Shown here: positions 45,796-54,934 of the stretch, piece by piece | How the letters are laid out: every line of letters starts with the position of its first letter | How positions within the stretch are numbered: the first letter of the stretch is position 1 | Assembly: GCF_006714895.1 (NCBI RefSeq) | Contig: NZ_VFME01000001.1 | Coordinates: forward strand, 3,286,001-3,350,000 | Length of the DNA: 64,000 bases | DNA from: Gramella sp. Hel_I_59 | GTDB taxonomy: Bacteria; Bacteroidota; Bacteroidia; Flavobacteriales; Flavobacteriaceae | Direction of reading: 5' to 3' | Position numbers and translations under genes: made by a program | The notes under the pieces: model-generated | Databases searched by the model: none | What the model saw: the letters and a program-made list of their open reading frames with translations, nothing else | Told to the model about the DNA's origin: nothing

Positions 45796-47643
45796 TTATT
45801 CTACAGTAACAGACTTTGCTAGGTTACGTGGTTGATCCACATTTTTACCGAGCAATACTGCAATATGATAGGATAATAACTGCAATGGGATCGTTGTAAG
45901 CAACGGAGTAAGTGATTCCATCGTTTCTGGAACTTCGATCACATAATCTGCAAGATCTCTAACTTCTTCATCTCCTTTAGTCACAATACCAATGATCTTT
46001 CCTTTTCTGGACTTGATCTCCTGTATGTTACTCACTACTTTTTCGTAATGTCCTTTCTTAGTAGCGATCACTACAACTGGCATTTGCTCATCGATCAATG
46101 CGATTGGTCCATGCTTCATCTCTGCTGCAGGATAACCTTCAGCGTGGATATAAGAAATTTCTTTAAGCTTTAAAGCTCCTTCAAGTGCTACAGGGAAATT
46201 ATATCCTCTACCTAAATAAAGACAGTTTGGAGCATCTTTGTATTTAGCCGCAATCTCCTGGATAAGTTCATCAGACTTAAGTGCCTCTTTAACTTTCTCC
46301 GGAATTCGCTCCAATTCCTGTAAATGGAATTGGAAATCGCTATGAGAAATGGTCCCCTTAAACTTTCCAAGCTTAAGAGCCATTAATGTAAGTACTGTTA
46401 TTTGAGTTGTAAATGCCTTTGTGGAAGCTACTCCAATTTCTGGTCCAGCATGCGTATAAGCTCCTGCGTGAGTTTCTCTTGAAATTGAAGATCCTACAAC
46501 GTTACAAACTCCAAAGGTAAAAGCTCCTTTTTCCTTGGCTAGCTTAATAGCTGCCATCGTATCTGCAGTTTCACCACTTTGCGATATGGAAATAACCACA
46601 TCGTTTTCTGAAATCACTGGATTTCTATATCTGAATTCTGAAGCGTATTCTACTTCTACAGGGATTCTTGCGATATCTTCAAAAATATATTCCGCTACCA
46701 GTCCTGCATGCCATGATGTACCACAAGCAACAATAATGATACGTTTTGCATTCGCAATACGCTCCATATTATCATCTACCCCGGCCATTCTAATGATGCC
46801 TTGATCAACAAGCATTCTACCTCTATAGGTATCGCTAATTGCATTTGGCTGTTCATGAATTTCCTTCAGCATAAAATGCTCATAACCACCTTTTTCAATC
46901 TGCTCCAGGTTCATTTGCAATTCCTGCACATAAGGATCTACTAGTGAATCATCATGAATCTTTCTAACTTTTACCTCCTTGTCTCTACGAATAACTGCCA
47001 TCTCTCCATCTTCCAGGTAGATCGCATTATTGGTAAATTCTAGAAATGGTGATGCATCTGATGCTACGAAAAACTCATCTTCTCCAACTCCAATAGCCAA
47101 CGGACTTCCTAGTCTTGCAACTACAATTTCATCTGGCTTCGTTTTATTAAAAACAGCGATCGCATAGGCACCTATAGTTTGATTTAAAGCAATCTGAACT
47201 GCCTTACCTAATTTCACTTTTTCGTTTATGATCACATCTTCGATAAGATTCACCAATACCTCAGTATCTGTATCACTTTTAAAAGTGTAACCACGTTTTT
47301 TCAATTCCTTTTTCAAAGAATCATAATTCTCAATAATCCCGTTATGTATAATAACAAGGTCACCAGAATTTGAGTAATGAGGGTGAGAGTTCACGTCATT
47401 TGGCTCGCCGTGAGTTGCCCATCTTGTATGACCAATTCCAACAGTTCCGTTTGTAGTAACTTCCTCTTCGAATTTCTGCTTTAGATCGGCTACCTTACCT
47501 TTTGTTTTACACATCTTCAGCTCTTCACCATCGTATAGAGCAATACCAGCGCTATCGTATCCACGATATTCCAGTCTTTGTAATCCTTTTAAAACAATAG
47601 GGTAAGCTTCTCTATGCCCTATGTATCCAACAATTCCACACAT
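45796..47643 (-). CDS. glmS: Glutamine-fructose-6-phosphate aminotransferase GlmS
   Basis: GlmS makes glucosamine-6-phosphate from fructose-6-phosphate and glutamine for peptidoglycan and LPS. The 615-residue length is typical. Cys2 of MCGIVGYIGHREAYP is the glutaminase nucleophile after Met removal; GHTRWATHGEP and the two SIS sugar domains (SQSGETADTM, KLKEISYIHAEGYPAAEMKHGP) are intact, and it ends QPRNLAKSVTVE. It lies 5 bases after the DUF4270 gene. No glmS ribozyme is visible, as expected here. Confidence 0.98.
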   Translation of the reverse strand: MCGIVGYIGHREAYPIVLKGLQRLEYRGYDSAGIALYDGEELKMCKTKGKVADLKQKFEEEVTTNGTVGIGHTRWATHGEPNDVNSHPHYSNSGDLVIIHNGIIENYDSLKKELKKRGYTFKSDTDTEVLVNLIEDVIINEKVKLGKAVQIALNQTIGAYAIAVFNKTKPDEIVVARLGSPLAIGVGEDEFFVASDASPFLEFTNNAIYLEDGEMAVIRRDKEVKVRKIHDDSLVDPYVQELQMNLEQIEKGGYEHFMLKEIHEQPNAISDTYRGRMLVDQGIIRMAGVDDNMERIANAKRIIIVACGTSWHAGLVAEYIFEDIARIPVEVEYASEFRYRNPVISENDVVISISQSGETADTMAAIKLAKEKGAFTFGVCNVVGSSISRETHAGAYTHAGPEIGVASTKAFTTQITVLTLMALKLGKFKGTISHSDFQFHLQELERIPEKVKEALKSDELIQEIAAKYKDAPNCLYLGRGYNFPVALEGALKLKEISYIHAEGYPAAEMKHGPIALIDEQMPVVVIATKKGHYEKVVSNIQEIKSRKGKIIGIVTKGDEEVRDLADYVIEVPETMESLTPLLTTIPLQLLSYHIAVLLGKNVDQPRNLAKSVTVE

Positions 47644-47648
47644 ATTTC

Positions 47649-49220
47649 TTAATTATAGTTGGTATAATATATTCTCAATTTCAATCTCCTATTTTCATCT
47701 GCGGAATTGCTACCGTGCAATACGGTTCCTTCCGGAGTTAAAACAGAACCCGTAGGGATTCTGGTAAGCTCTTCTGAATTTCTTACTGCAGAATTTAAGG
47801 AACCTGCAATTACTCCCTGACTTGACCTTGAAACCACCGTATTTATATTTGGTACTGCTACAAGTCCTAGTTTTACATTATCTCCATCATTATTCAGAAT
47901 GTTGGATAAATGGTTAGTAATCCTCAATGTATAATAATAACCATCTTCTCCTTCTTCGACCTGCAACGGACTAGAAAAAGTCGTCAAACTAGTTGAAGGA
48001 TCTGCGGCATTAAGCGAAAGATCTATCGCGTAATCACCAAGAAAAGCATTATTAGTAAAATCATACAAATATAGTCTATCTGGATTTTCACCTCCATAAA
48101 CATCACGATTTACAAAGAATTCCAGAGTAGCTTCATTGATCAATAGATCTTCTGATCTTAGATCCTGAAGCACCAATGTATCCGGAAAAAGCTCTATAAT
48201 CGCCATACTCCCTTGCTGTCCTTTAATATAAAGATTTTCAGCACCAGTTTCTGAAGATTGCGACTCAATTTCCTGTAAAACATCAGATGGATATGCTCCT
48301 TCCAATAGATTCACTCTGTTTCCAGAAGCAAAATTCAAGGTATAACTTCCACGAACATCCTCTTCAATTTCATCATCTACCTCACGATCACTACGATAAT
48401 ATAAAGTGATCTTAGCATCCTGATTATTCAGATTAAAGAAGATCTGTGATCCTTCAGTTCCATTCTCTTCAGCCTTAATATATATATTTCTGAAGTAGTT
48501 TTTGAAATCAGTATTTGATGATAATTCCGAAGAACCTTCCTTGTCAAGAATCTTCGTTTCGAAATAATCCGTAGGAAGTTTTATCCTGAAAGATGGTGTA
48601 TTTGCGATAGTATCGGTTCCATCTTCACCAACTTCGTAAGAGTCGAAAGCTAAAGCCGAAGGCTCGAAATTTTCTTCTACATAGATTGCTGGCCCTACAA
48701 TATTCTGCTCGAATAGTTGTTTTTGATCTGAATAATATCTCTGAGCCGATTCAAAACCAGCATCAGGATCGAGGTCATTCAGTAAAAAGTTCGTCTCAAA
48801 AATAGATAATTTGAAAGAACCATTTCCATAAATGGAATCCAGGTCATATGTTACCTCATCATCATCTGAAGTGGCTGCTTCCGAAGAATAATAAGGAATT
48901 TTAAGCACCACACTATCAAGTTCTACATTGTCGCCAAAATCCGGATCCAAAGTAGATAATCTTAACTCACTAACTATACTAGCGACAGATTTACCGTACA
49001 GATCGTGATTGGTGACGCCCAGAAAGAAATTGGACGAGTTATTGGTTTGTACTGAATTAAGCTTTTTGGTGTAGGCATTCACATTGAACTCCCGAACTTC
49101 GACATTCGAAGGATTGGTTATGATCTCTCCTCCTATTTCTGAAAAGTCTTCGTCACACCCTACAAAAGCGGAAATAACAGCCATAAAGACTGTTATTCTG
49201 TATAAATTATTTAATCTCAT
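47649..49220 (-). CDS. DUF4270 family lipoprotein
   Basis: A 523-residue lipoprotein (VISAFVGCDEDFSEIGGE, lipidated Cys about 22). DUF4270 proteins are beta-rich and confined to Bacteroidota; the TNNSSNFFLGVTNHDLYGKS and IEESATLEFFVNRD-like strands fit. It sits between the glycogen-synthase-like gene (12 bases upstream) and glmS (5 bases downstream), a gene order I recall from other Flavobacteriia. The function is unknown; export to the outer membrane and a link to cell-surface polysaccharide are only suggested by the neighbours. Confidence 0.85.
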   Translation of the reverse strand: MRLNNLYRITVFMAVISAFVGCDEDFSEIGGEIITNPSNVEVREFNVNAYTKKLNSVQTNNSSNFFLGVTNHDLYGKSVASIVSELRLSTLDPDFGDNVELDSVVLKIPYYSSEAATSDDDEVTYDLDSIYGNGSFKLSIFETNFLLNDLDPDAGFESAQRYYSDQKQLFEQNIVGPAIYVEENFEPSALAFDSYEVGEDGTDTIANTPSFRIKLPTDYFETKILDKEGSSELSSNTDFKNYFRNIYIKAEENGTEGSQIFFNLNNQDAKITLYYRSDREVDDEIEEDVRGSYTLNFASGNRVNLLEGAYPSDVLQEIESQSSETGAENLYIKGQQGSMAIIELFPDTLVLQDLRSEDLLINEATLEFFVNRDVYGGENPDRLYLYDFTNNAFLGDYAIDLSLNAADPSTSLTTFSSPLQVEEGEDGYYYTLRITNHLSNILNNDGDNVKLGLVAVPNINTVVSRSSQGVIAGSLNSAVRNSEELTRIPTGSVLTPEGTVLHGSNSADENRRLKLRIYYTNYN

Positions 49221-49232
49221 TTAAAATTTTTC

Positions 49233-50048
49233 TTACGATTCTGACAATACTTTAGTGTCATAAAATTCTTGATACGCGTGAGAGAAATTTTCTTTTTCGG
49301 TATAAGGAAGAACCGGTTTATTGAGCTTCTTAATGTAATCCTGCAACTCTTCAGGCACATCATCACCACCCATTACTACAGCATCTGAATTATCTACTGC
49401 CGTCTTCAAAATATTTACGAAGTTTGGAGTTTTTAGATGCTTTACGTTTGCATTTTCAAAACCATCAAACAAAATTTTCTCACGTAGTTCTTCATCTAAC
49501 GTTCCATCGAAACTTTGATTGTAAACGGAGGTCACAATTTTTGCATCACGGAATAATGGTTCATTCCCGTAATAGTTTCTAAGGTAAAGTGGTAATAGAG
49601 AAGATAGCCATCCATGAACATGAATGATGTCTGGAGACCAGTTCAGTTTTTTCACTGTTTCGATCACCCCTTTTGCAAAGAAAATTGCTCTTTCGTCATT
49701 ATCAGAAAAGAGATTTCCATCTTCATCTGTTAAGGTTGCTTTCCTTTTAAAATAATCTTCATTATCAATAAAGTAAACCTGCATTCTTTCCTTTGGAATG
49801 GAAGCCACTTTAATGATTAGAGGCATATCCAGATCATTGATTACCAGGTTCATCCCGGATAATCGAATCACTTCATGTAATTGATGCCTTCTTTCATTGA
49901 TATTTCCGAATCTTGGCATAAAGATCCTTATCTGTCCGCCAAGGTTATTAACCATTTTTGCAGCTTCAAAGGAAGTAGATGAGATATCGGTTTCAGGTAA
50001 GTACGGTATAACTTCAGACGAGACGTATAACACTCTCTTATCTTTCAT
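49233..50048 (-). CDS. Half-length glycogen/starch synthase-like protein
   Basis: A 271-residue protein matching only the N-terminal Rossmann domain of GT5 starch/glycogen synthases: KRVLYVSSEVIPYLPETDISS, ANLGGQIRIFMPRFGNINERRH-like segment and the conserved PDIIHVHGWLSSLLPLYL. The usual synthase has about 470 residues, with a C-terminal GT-B domain that holds the nucleotide sugar; that domain is absent and the frame has a normal stop, so it is not a recent truncation. The ADP-glucose site KxGGL is also replaced (PETDISS). Catalysis as a glycogen synthase is doubtful. Confidence 0.85.
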   Translation of the reverse strand: MKDKRVLYVSSEVIPYLPETDISSTSFEAAKMVNNLGGQIRIFMPRFGNINERRHQLHEVIRLSGMNLVINDLDMPLIIKVASIPKERMQVYFIDNEDYFKRKATLTDEDGNLFSDNDERAIFFAKGVIETVKKLNWSPDIIHVHGWLSSLLPLYLRNYYGNEPLFRDAKIVTSVYNQSFDGTLDEELREKILFDGFENANVKHLKTPNFVNILKTAVDNSDAVVMGGDDVPEELQDYIKKLNKPVLPYTEKENFSHAYQEFYDTKVLSES

Positions 50049-50088
50049 ATATTCTTTGCTTTAGTTACGTTTCCGAATAAAAAACACG

Positions 50089-50135
50089 CAAAATTACAAA
50101 ATTTTATGCAGATTGCCACAGATATATTAAGTTTG
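50089..50135. promoter_or_regulatory. Divergent -7 elements between glgA-like gene and panC
   Basis: TAATTTTG on the minus strand (50089-50096) and TAAGTTTG on the plus strand (50128-50135) both match TAnnTTTG and lie 41 and 24 bases before the respective start codons. No clear TTTG accompanies either at -33. Confidence 0.4.
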
Positions 50136-50158
50136 CACGCTGTTAATTTTAAAATAAA

Positions 50159-51010
50159 ATGCAGGTTTTTAGGGAGAAAGGACGTTTACTTGAGGCTATT
50201 CGCGAGAAGAAATCTGAAGAAAAGAGCATCGGACTGGTGCCAACCATGGGTGCTTTACACGAAGGTCATCTATCCCTGGTTCAATTCGCTACGCAACAAA
50301 CAGACCAGGTTGTTGTGTCCATTTTTGTAAATCCAACTCAATTTGACGATCCGGAAGATCTGGAAAAATATCCCAGAAATCTCGATCAGGATATCGCATT
50401 ATTAAAGACAAAATTCCAAAATCTATGGATTTTCAGTCCTAATGCGACTGAACTTTATGATGGTAAGATTGTTTCCCAGCAATTTGATTTTGGTGGTTTG
50501 GAGAACGTCATGGAAGGAAAATTTAGAAATGGACATTTTAATGGTGTTGGTACCGTGGTGAAAAAATTGTTCGAAGCTACTGAACCTGACAAGGCTTTTT
50601 TCGGTGAGAAGGATTTCCAGCAATTACAGATTATTCGCAAACTTACAGATCTTACAAAATTACCGGTAGAAATCATTGGCTGCCCTATTTTAAGAGAGGA
50701 TAGTGGACTTGCAAGGTCGTCAAGAAATGAACGTCTAACTGATGCAAACAGGCAGAAAGCAGCTTTTATTTACAAAACGCTACAAACTGCCAGTGAGCTA
50801 TTTGGCACAAAAAGTGCTAAAGAAGTGACAGACTGGGTTGAGACGGCATTTCAAGATCAGGATGTTCTGGAACTGGAATATTTTATGATTGCTGAAGCTA
50901 ATAGTCTTCAAAAAATTGAAATCAAAGATAAAGAAAAACAATACAGGGCGTTCATCGCAGTATATGCAGACGATATTCGTCTCATCGATAACATCGCTCT
51001 GAACAATTAA
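50159..51010 (+). CDS. panC: Pantothenate synthetase PanC
   Basis: PanC joins pantoate and beta-alanine with ATP to give pantothenate. The 283-residue protein shows the nucleotidyl-transferase motif TMGALHEGHLSLV (HxGH form), FVNPTQFDDPEDLEKYPR, FNGVGTVVKKLF, AFFGEKDFQQLQIIRKL and the KMSKS-like SSRNERL. It is followed 3 bases later by panD, which supplies beta-alanine. Confidence 0.97.
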   Translation: MQVFREKGRLLEAIREKKSEEKSIGLVPTMGALHEGHLSLVQFATQQTDQVVVSIFVNPTQFDDPEDLEKYPRNLDQDIALLKTKFQNLWIFSPNATELYDGKIVSQQFDFGGLENVMEGKFRNGHFNGVGTVVKKLFEATEPDKAFFGEKDFQQLQIIRKLTDLTKLPVEIIGCPILREDSGLARSSRNERLTDANRQKAAFIYKTLQTASELFGTKSAKEVTDWVETAFQDQDVLELEYFMIAEANSLQKIEIKDKEKQYRAFIAVYADDIRLIDNIALNN

Positions 51011-51013
51011 TTC

Positions 51014-51367
51014 ATGATGCAGATTCACGTAGTAAAATCCAAAATTCACAGAGTTAAAGTAACCGGTGCAGATCTAAATTATATTGGTAGTATCACTATC
51101 GATGAAGATTTGATGGAAGCGGCGAATATTATCGAAGGTGAAAAGGTGCAGATCGTTAATAATAACAACGGTGAACGTCTTGAAACCTACGTAATTCCAG
51201 GCCCTAGAAATTCAGGAGAGATTACTTTAAACGGCGCAGCGGCTAGAAAAGTTGCTAAGGATGATATTTTAATTATTATCGCTTACGGAATTATGGAAAT
51301 AGAAGAAGCTAAAAACTTTAAACCATCATTGGTATTTCCTGATGAAGAAACCAATCTTTTGAAATAG
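51014..51367 (+). CDS. panD: Aspartate 1-decarboxylase PanD
   Basis: PanD makes beta-alanine from aspartate using a pyruvoyl cofactor formed by self-cleavage. The 117-residue proenzyme has the cleavage site in LNYIGSIT (between Gly and Ser, about residues 25-26) and the family blocks [29 protein letters not shown] and [26 protein letters not shown]. The start is either the first or second of two adjacent ATGs (51014 or 51017). It is in an operon with panC. Confidence 0.97.
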   Translation: MMQIHVVKSKIHRVKVTGADLNYIGSITIDEDLMEAANIIEGEKVQIVNNNNGERLETYVIPGPRNSGEITLNGAAARKVAKDDILIIIAYGIMEIEEAKNFKPSLVFPDEETNLLK

Positions 51368-51371
51368 TTCG

Positions 51372-52337
51372 TTGAGCAAAAAATTCAAAAAGTTTTTAAA
51401 AATTAGTATCCCCTTATTTCTGGGGATTTTTTTGGTATGGTATTCATTACAAAGTTCAACTGCTCAAGAACGTGAGAGCTTATGGCAGAGTATCGTTGAT
51501 GCCAACAAATTCTGGATAGCGGTTTCTTTTGTTCTGGGAACTCTTTCGCATCTTTCCAGGGCTTATCGTTGGAAATTTATGCTGGAACCAATGGGTTACA
51601 ACACCAAGTTTCCAAACCGATTCATGGCAGTTATGGTCGCCTATCTTGCCAACTTCGGAATTCCAAGATCTGGTGAAGTTTTGCGCGCTGCCACGTTAAC
51701 TACCTATGAAAAGGTTCCTTTCGAAAAAGGTTTTGGAACTATCATTTCTGAAAGAGTTGCTGATCTGCTTATCCTAATGCTCATTATTGGGGTTGCGCTT
51801 ATTTTACAAACCGACGATCTTCTGGGCTACCTGCATGACCAGAACATTAAACCCATGAATACCCTACTAATATTTCTGGGATTGGTAGGACTTGGGGTTT
51901 TAGGCCTTACAGTTATTAAAAGATCAAACTGGGGACCTTTTAAGAAAATAAAAAAGCTCGCAAAAGGCTTACTGGAAGGGATGCGAAGTATCCTGAACAT
52001 GCGCCAGAAATGGGCTTTTATAGCACATACCATTTTTATATGGTCAATGTATCTATGCATGTTCTTCGTAATAAAACTAAGCGTTCCTGAAACTGCAGAT
52101 GCTACACCAGGCACCATTCTGGCTGCATTCGTTGTGGGAAGTTTCGCTGTTTCAGCAACTAATGGAGGCATAGGCGTTTATCCCTTAGCCGTAGGGGGAA
52201 TCCTGATGTTCTTTGGTATCGAATCACATGCTGCTGAAGCGCTTGGCTGGATCTCCTGGGCAACTCAAACCGCTGTGGTTCTGTTATTTGGCGGACTATC
52301 ATTTATCCTGTTACCGCTTTTTAATAACAGGAAATAA
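51372..52337 (+). CDS. Lysylphosphatidylglycerol synthase-type flippase domain membrane protein
   Basis: A 321-residue membrane protein with about seven or eight helices matching the UPF0104/LPG-synthase transmembrane family (YbhN, AglD). The region LSHLSRAYRWKFMLEPMGY and the conserved NFGIPRSGEVLRAATLTTYEKVPFEKGFGTIISERVADLLIL are diagnostic. Such proteins move lipids or lipid-linked groups. The start is a TTG at 51372, 4 bases after panD; the next ATG would cut the first helix, so I keep the TTG. No aminoacyl-transferase domain is attached. Confidence 0.88.
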   Translation: MSKKFKKFLKISIPLFLGIFLVWYSLQSSTAQERESLWQSIVDANKFWIAVSFVLGTLSHLSRAYRWKFMLEPMGYNTKFPNRFMAVMVAYLANFGIPRSGEVLRAATLTTYEKVPFEKGFGTIISERVADLLILMLIIGVALILQTDDLLGYLHDQNIKPMNTLLIFLGLVGLGVLGLTVIKRSNWGPFKKIKKLAKGLLEGMRSILNMRQKWAFIAHTIFIWSMYLCMFFVIKLSVPETADATPGTILAAFVVGSFAVSATNGGIGVYPLAVGGILMFFGIESHAAEALGWISWATQTAVVLLFGGLSFILLPLFNNRK

Positions 52338-52372
52338 TACTTACCTTTCCTGTCCGAATCAATACTACACCT

Positions 52373-53518
52373 ATGAAATGTTTATTAACCCTGCTATTGG
52401 CACTCATTCTGCCTTTAGTAAGCTGGTCGCAGATCCTGCATGAGACCGTCAACTCTCAAAAGCTAGGAGAGAAAAGAGAAATCAAAATCCAACTTCCCAG
52501 AAATTACGAACAGAATTCAGAAAAGAGGTACCCGGTAGTGGTCGTTCTGGATGGAGACTACCTATTCGAACCCGTAGCTGGTATGGTAGATTATTATTCC
52601 TACTGGAAAGACATTCCTGAGATGATTGTTGTTGGAATCAACCAAGATGGAATTCGTATGGAAGATACATCCTACGGAGAAAATTCTCTTCCTGCAGATA
52701 AAGGCGCTAAGTTTTTTGAATTTATTGGCATGGAACTACTCGCCAGCCTCGATCAAAAGTACAGAACGGCAAATTTCCGAATGATCGTAGGGCATGATTT
52801 TACGGCTAATTTTATCAATTATTATCTCCTTAAACAGGAGCCTATTTTTAAAGGCTATATTAATCTTAGTCCAGATCTAGCTCCAGAAGTAGCAAACTGG
52901 GTTACAGATGCTTTAGAAACTTCAGAATCCAAAAAATGGTTCTATCTGGCTACATCTAACGAGGATATACCTGCACTAAAATCTGGCATTGCGAATTTTG
53001 ACAATCAACTTAAAAATATCAACAACAAGCTGGTTTCTTATAAATTCGAAGAATTTACCGGGGAATCTCACTACTCGCTAGTAGGCAAGGCCATACCTTC
53101 GGCAATCTCAAGCATGTTTGAGATCTACCGCCCTATATCAACCAAAGATTATAATGAGATACTTCTGCAAACTTCTATTTCTCCTACCCAATATCTTACC
53201 GAGAAATATGAATCGATCGAAGAGCTTTATGGTCTTAAAAGACAAATAAGTATCAACGATTTTATGGCTGTTCATAACGCTATTGAAAAAACACGAAACT
53301 GGGAAGCCTATAAGGATCTTTATAAACTTGCTTTTGATCATTATCCGGGAACCATGTTAGGAACATTCTTCGAAGCCCGACATGAAGAAGAAACCGGCAA
53401 TCCCAAAAAGGCAATGCGTATGTATCAAAATGCCTACGGACAAAAAAGTATCGCATTTCTTGATGCAGATTATATGCTGGAGAAGGCAGATGCAATCAAA
53501 AAAGATTTCGGTTATTAG
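52373..53518 (+). CDS. Exported esterase-D-fold protein with Asp in place of the nucleophile Ser
   Basis: A 381-residue secreted protein (signal peptide ending SWSQI, about residue 20) with an alpha/beta-hydrolase domain of the esterase/Fes type (about 25-265: RYPVVVVLDGDYLFEPVAGMVDYY). The nucleophile elbow, normally GHSxGG, reads GHDFTA at 140-145, so Ser is replaced by Asp142. The histidine of GESHYS near the end of the domain is kept. The C-terminal 110 residues are helical, with TPR-like segments (EARHEEETGNPKKAMRMYQNAY). It is 17 bases upstream of radA. Confidence 0.8.
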   Translation: MKCLLTLLLALILPLVSWSQILHETVNSQKLGEKREIKIQLPRNYEQNSEKRYPVVVVLDGDYLFEPVAGMVDYYSYWKDIPEMIVVGINQDGIRMEDTSYGENSLPADKGAKFFEFIGMELLASLDQKYRTANFRMIVGHDFTANFINYYLLKQEPIFKGYINLSPDLAPEVANWVTDALETSESKKWFYLATSNEDIPALKSGIANFDNQLKNINNKLVSYKFEEFTGESHYSLVGKAIPSAISSMFEIYRPISTKDYNEILLQTSISPTQYLTEKYESIEELYGLKRQISINDFMAVHNAIEKTRNWEAYKDLYKLAFDHYPGTMLGTFFEARHEEETGNPKKAMRMYQNAYGQKSIAFLDADYMLEKADAIKKDFGY

Positions 53519-53536
53519 CAGAATATAATTTAGGAA

Positions 53537-54901
53537 ATGGCGAAGGTAAAGACAACATTCTATTGTCAGAAATGTGGTGCACAATACGCAAAATGGCAGG
53601 GGAAATGCAACAGTTGCGGCGACTGGAATACGATAGTTGAAGAACTTGTCGCAAAACCTGAAAAAAAAGATTGGAAAACAAGTGCCAGTAAGGAAGCTAA
53701 AAAATTAGCTAGGCCTTTACTTATTGCTGAAATTGAAACGACACCACACGATCGCCTTAATACTGGTAACAATGAATTAAATCGTGTACTTGGAGGTGGT
53801 CTCGTCCCGGGGTCGCTTACTTTGCTTGGTGGTGAACCGGGAATTGGAAAAAGTACGCTACTACTTCAGATAAGTCTGCAGTTAAAATACAAGGTTTTAT
53901 ACGTTTCCGGAGAGGAAAGTCAGCAGCAGATCAAGATGCGAGCTGAACGTATCGATCCTAATCCTGCCAATTGTTTTATCCTTACCGAAACTAAAACTCA
54001 GAATATCTTCCGTCAGGTAGAAGAGATCGAGCCTGAAGTGGTTATTATCGATTCGATCCAGACCTTACATAGTGATTATATTGAAAGCGCTCCGGGAAGT
54101 ATTTCGCAGATCAGGGAATGCACCGCCGAGCTTATAAAATTTGCTAAGGAAAGTAATACTCCGGTCATTTTGATTGGTCATATCACGAAAGAAGGAAGTA
54201 TCGCCGGCCCAAAGGTTCTGGAGCATATGGTCGATACCGTTTTGCAGTTTGAAGGAGATCGAAATCATGTATACAGGATCCTTAGAGCGCATAAAAACCG
54301 CTTCGGAAGCACCCATGAGTTGGGCATTTACGAGATGCAGGGCAGCGGACTACGGGAAGTCAATAACCCTTCAGAAATACTTATTTCCAAGAATGATGAA
54401 GATCTAAGTGGAACAGCCATCGCTTCTACATTGGAAGGGATGCGACCACTAATGATCGAGATCCAGGCTTTGGTAAGCACCGCTGTCTACGGGACACCAC
54501 AACGTTCTACCACCGGTTACAATGCTAAAAGACTGAATATGTTACTGGCAGTTCTGGAGAAAAGAGCTGGCTTCAGGCTGGGAGCGAAAGACGTTTTCCT
54601 GAATGTTACCGGCGGTATTAGTGTGGATGACCCGGCGATAGATCTCGCAGTTGTTGCTGCAATTCTGTCTTCAAACGAGGATATTGCACTTCCAAAAGAT
54701 ATCTGTTTTGCTGCTGAAATTGGCCTCGCCGGTGAAGTGCGACCAGTGACCCGTGTAGAGCAAAGAATTCTTGAGGCCGAGAAACTTGGTTTTGCCAGTA
54801 TTATGGTTTCCAAACAGAATAAATTTCCAAAATCTGAATATCATATCAAGGTCATTAAAGTTTCCAAAATTGAAGATGTTGTAAGTCATCTTTTTGAATA
54901 G
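53537..54901 (+). CDS. radA: DNA repair protein RadA
   Basis: RadA is a RecA-like branch-migration ATPase acting in recombination. The 454 residues start with a zinc finger (Cys10, 13, 24 and 27), then the P-loop GGEPGIGKST at 98-106, the RadA-specific KNRFGSTHELGIYEM motif, and a C-terminal Lon-protease-like domain (from about 325, FLNVTGGISVDDPAIDLAVVAAILSS). It lies between an exported hydrolase gene and an M23 peptidase on the same strand. Confidence 0.97.
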   Translation: MAKVKTTFYCQKCGAQYAKWQGKCNSCGDWNTIVEELVAKPEKKDWKTSASKEAKKLARPLLIAEIETTPHDRLNTGNNELNRVLGGGLVPGSLTLLGGEPGIGKSTLLLQISLQLKYKVLYVSGEESQQQIKMRAERIDPNPANCFILTETKTQNIFRQVEEIEPEVVIIDSIQTLHSDYIESAPGSISQIRECTAELIKFAKESNTPVILIGHITKEGSIAGPKVLEHMVDTVLQFEGDRNHVYRILRAHKNRFGSTHELGIYEMQGSGLREVNNPSEILISKNDEDLSGTAIASTLEGMRPLMIEIQALVSTAVYGTPQRSTTGYNAKRLNMLLAVLEKRAGFRLGAKDVFLNVTGGISVDDPAIDLAVVAAILSSNEDIALPKDICFAAEIGLAGEVRPVTRVEQRILEAEKLGFASIMVSKQNKFPKSEYHIKVIKVSKIEDVVSHLFE

Positions 54902-54934
54902 ACTGGCACAATTGCTGCGTATATTTAGCTCGAT

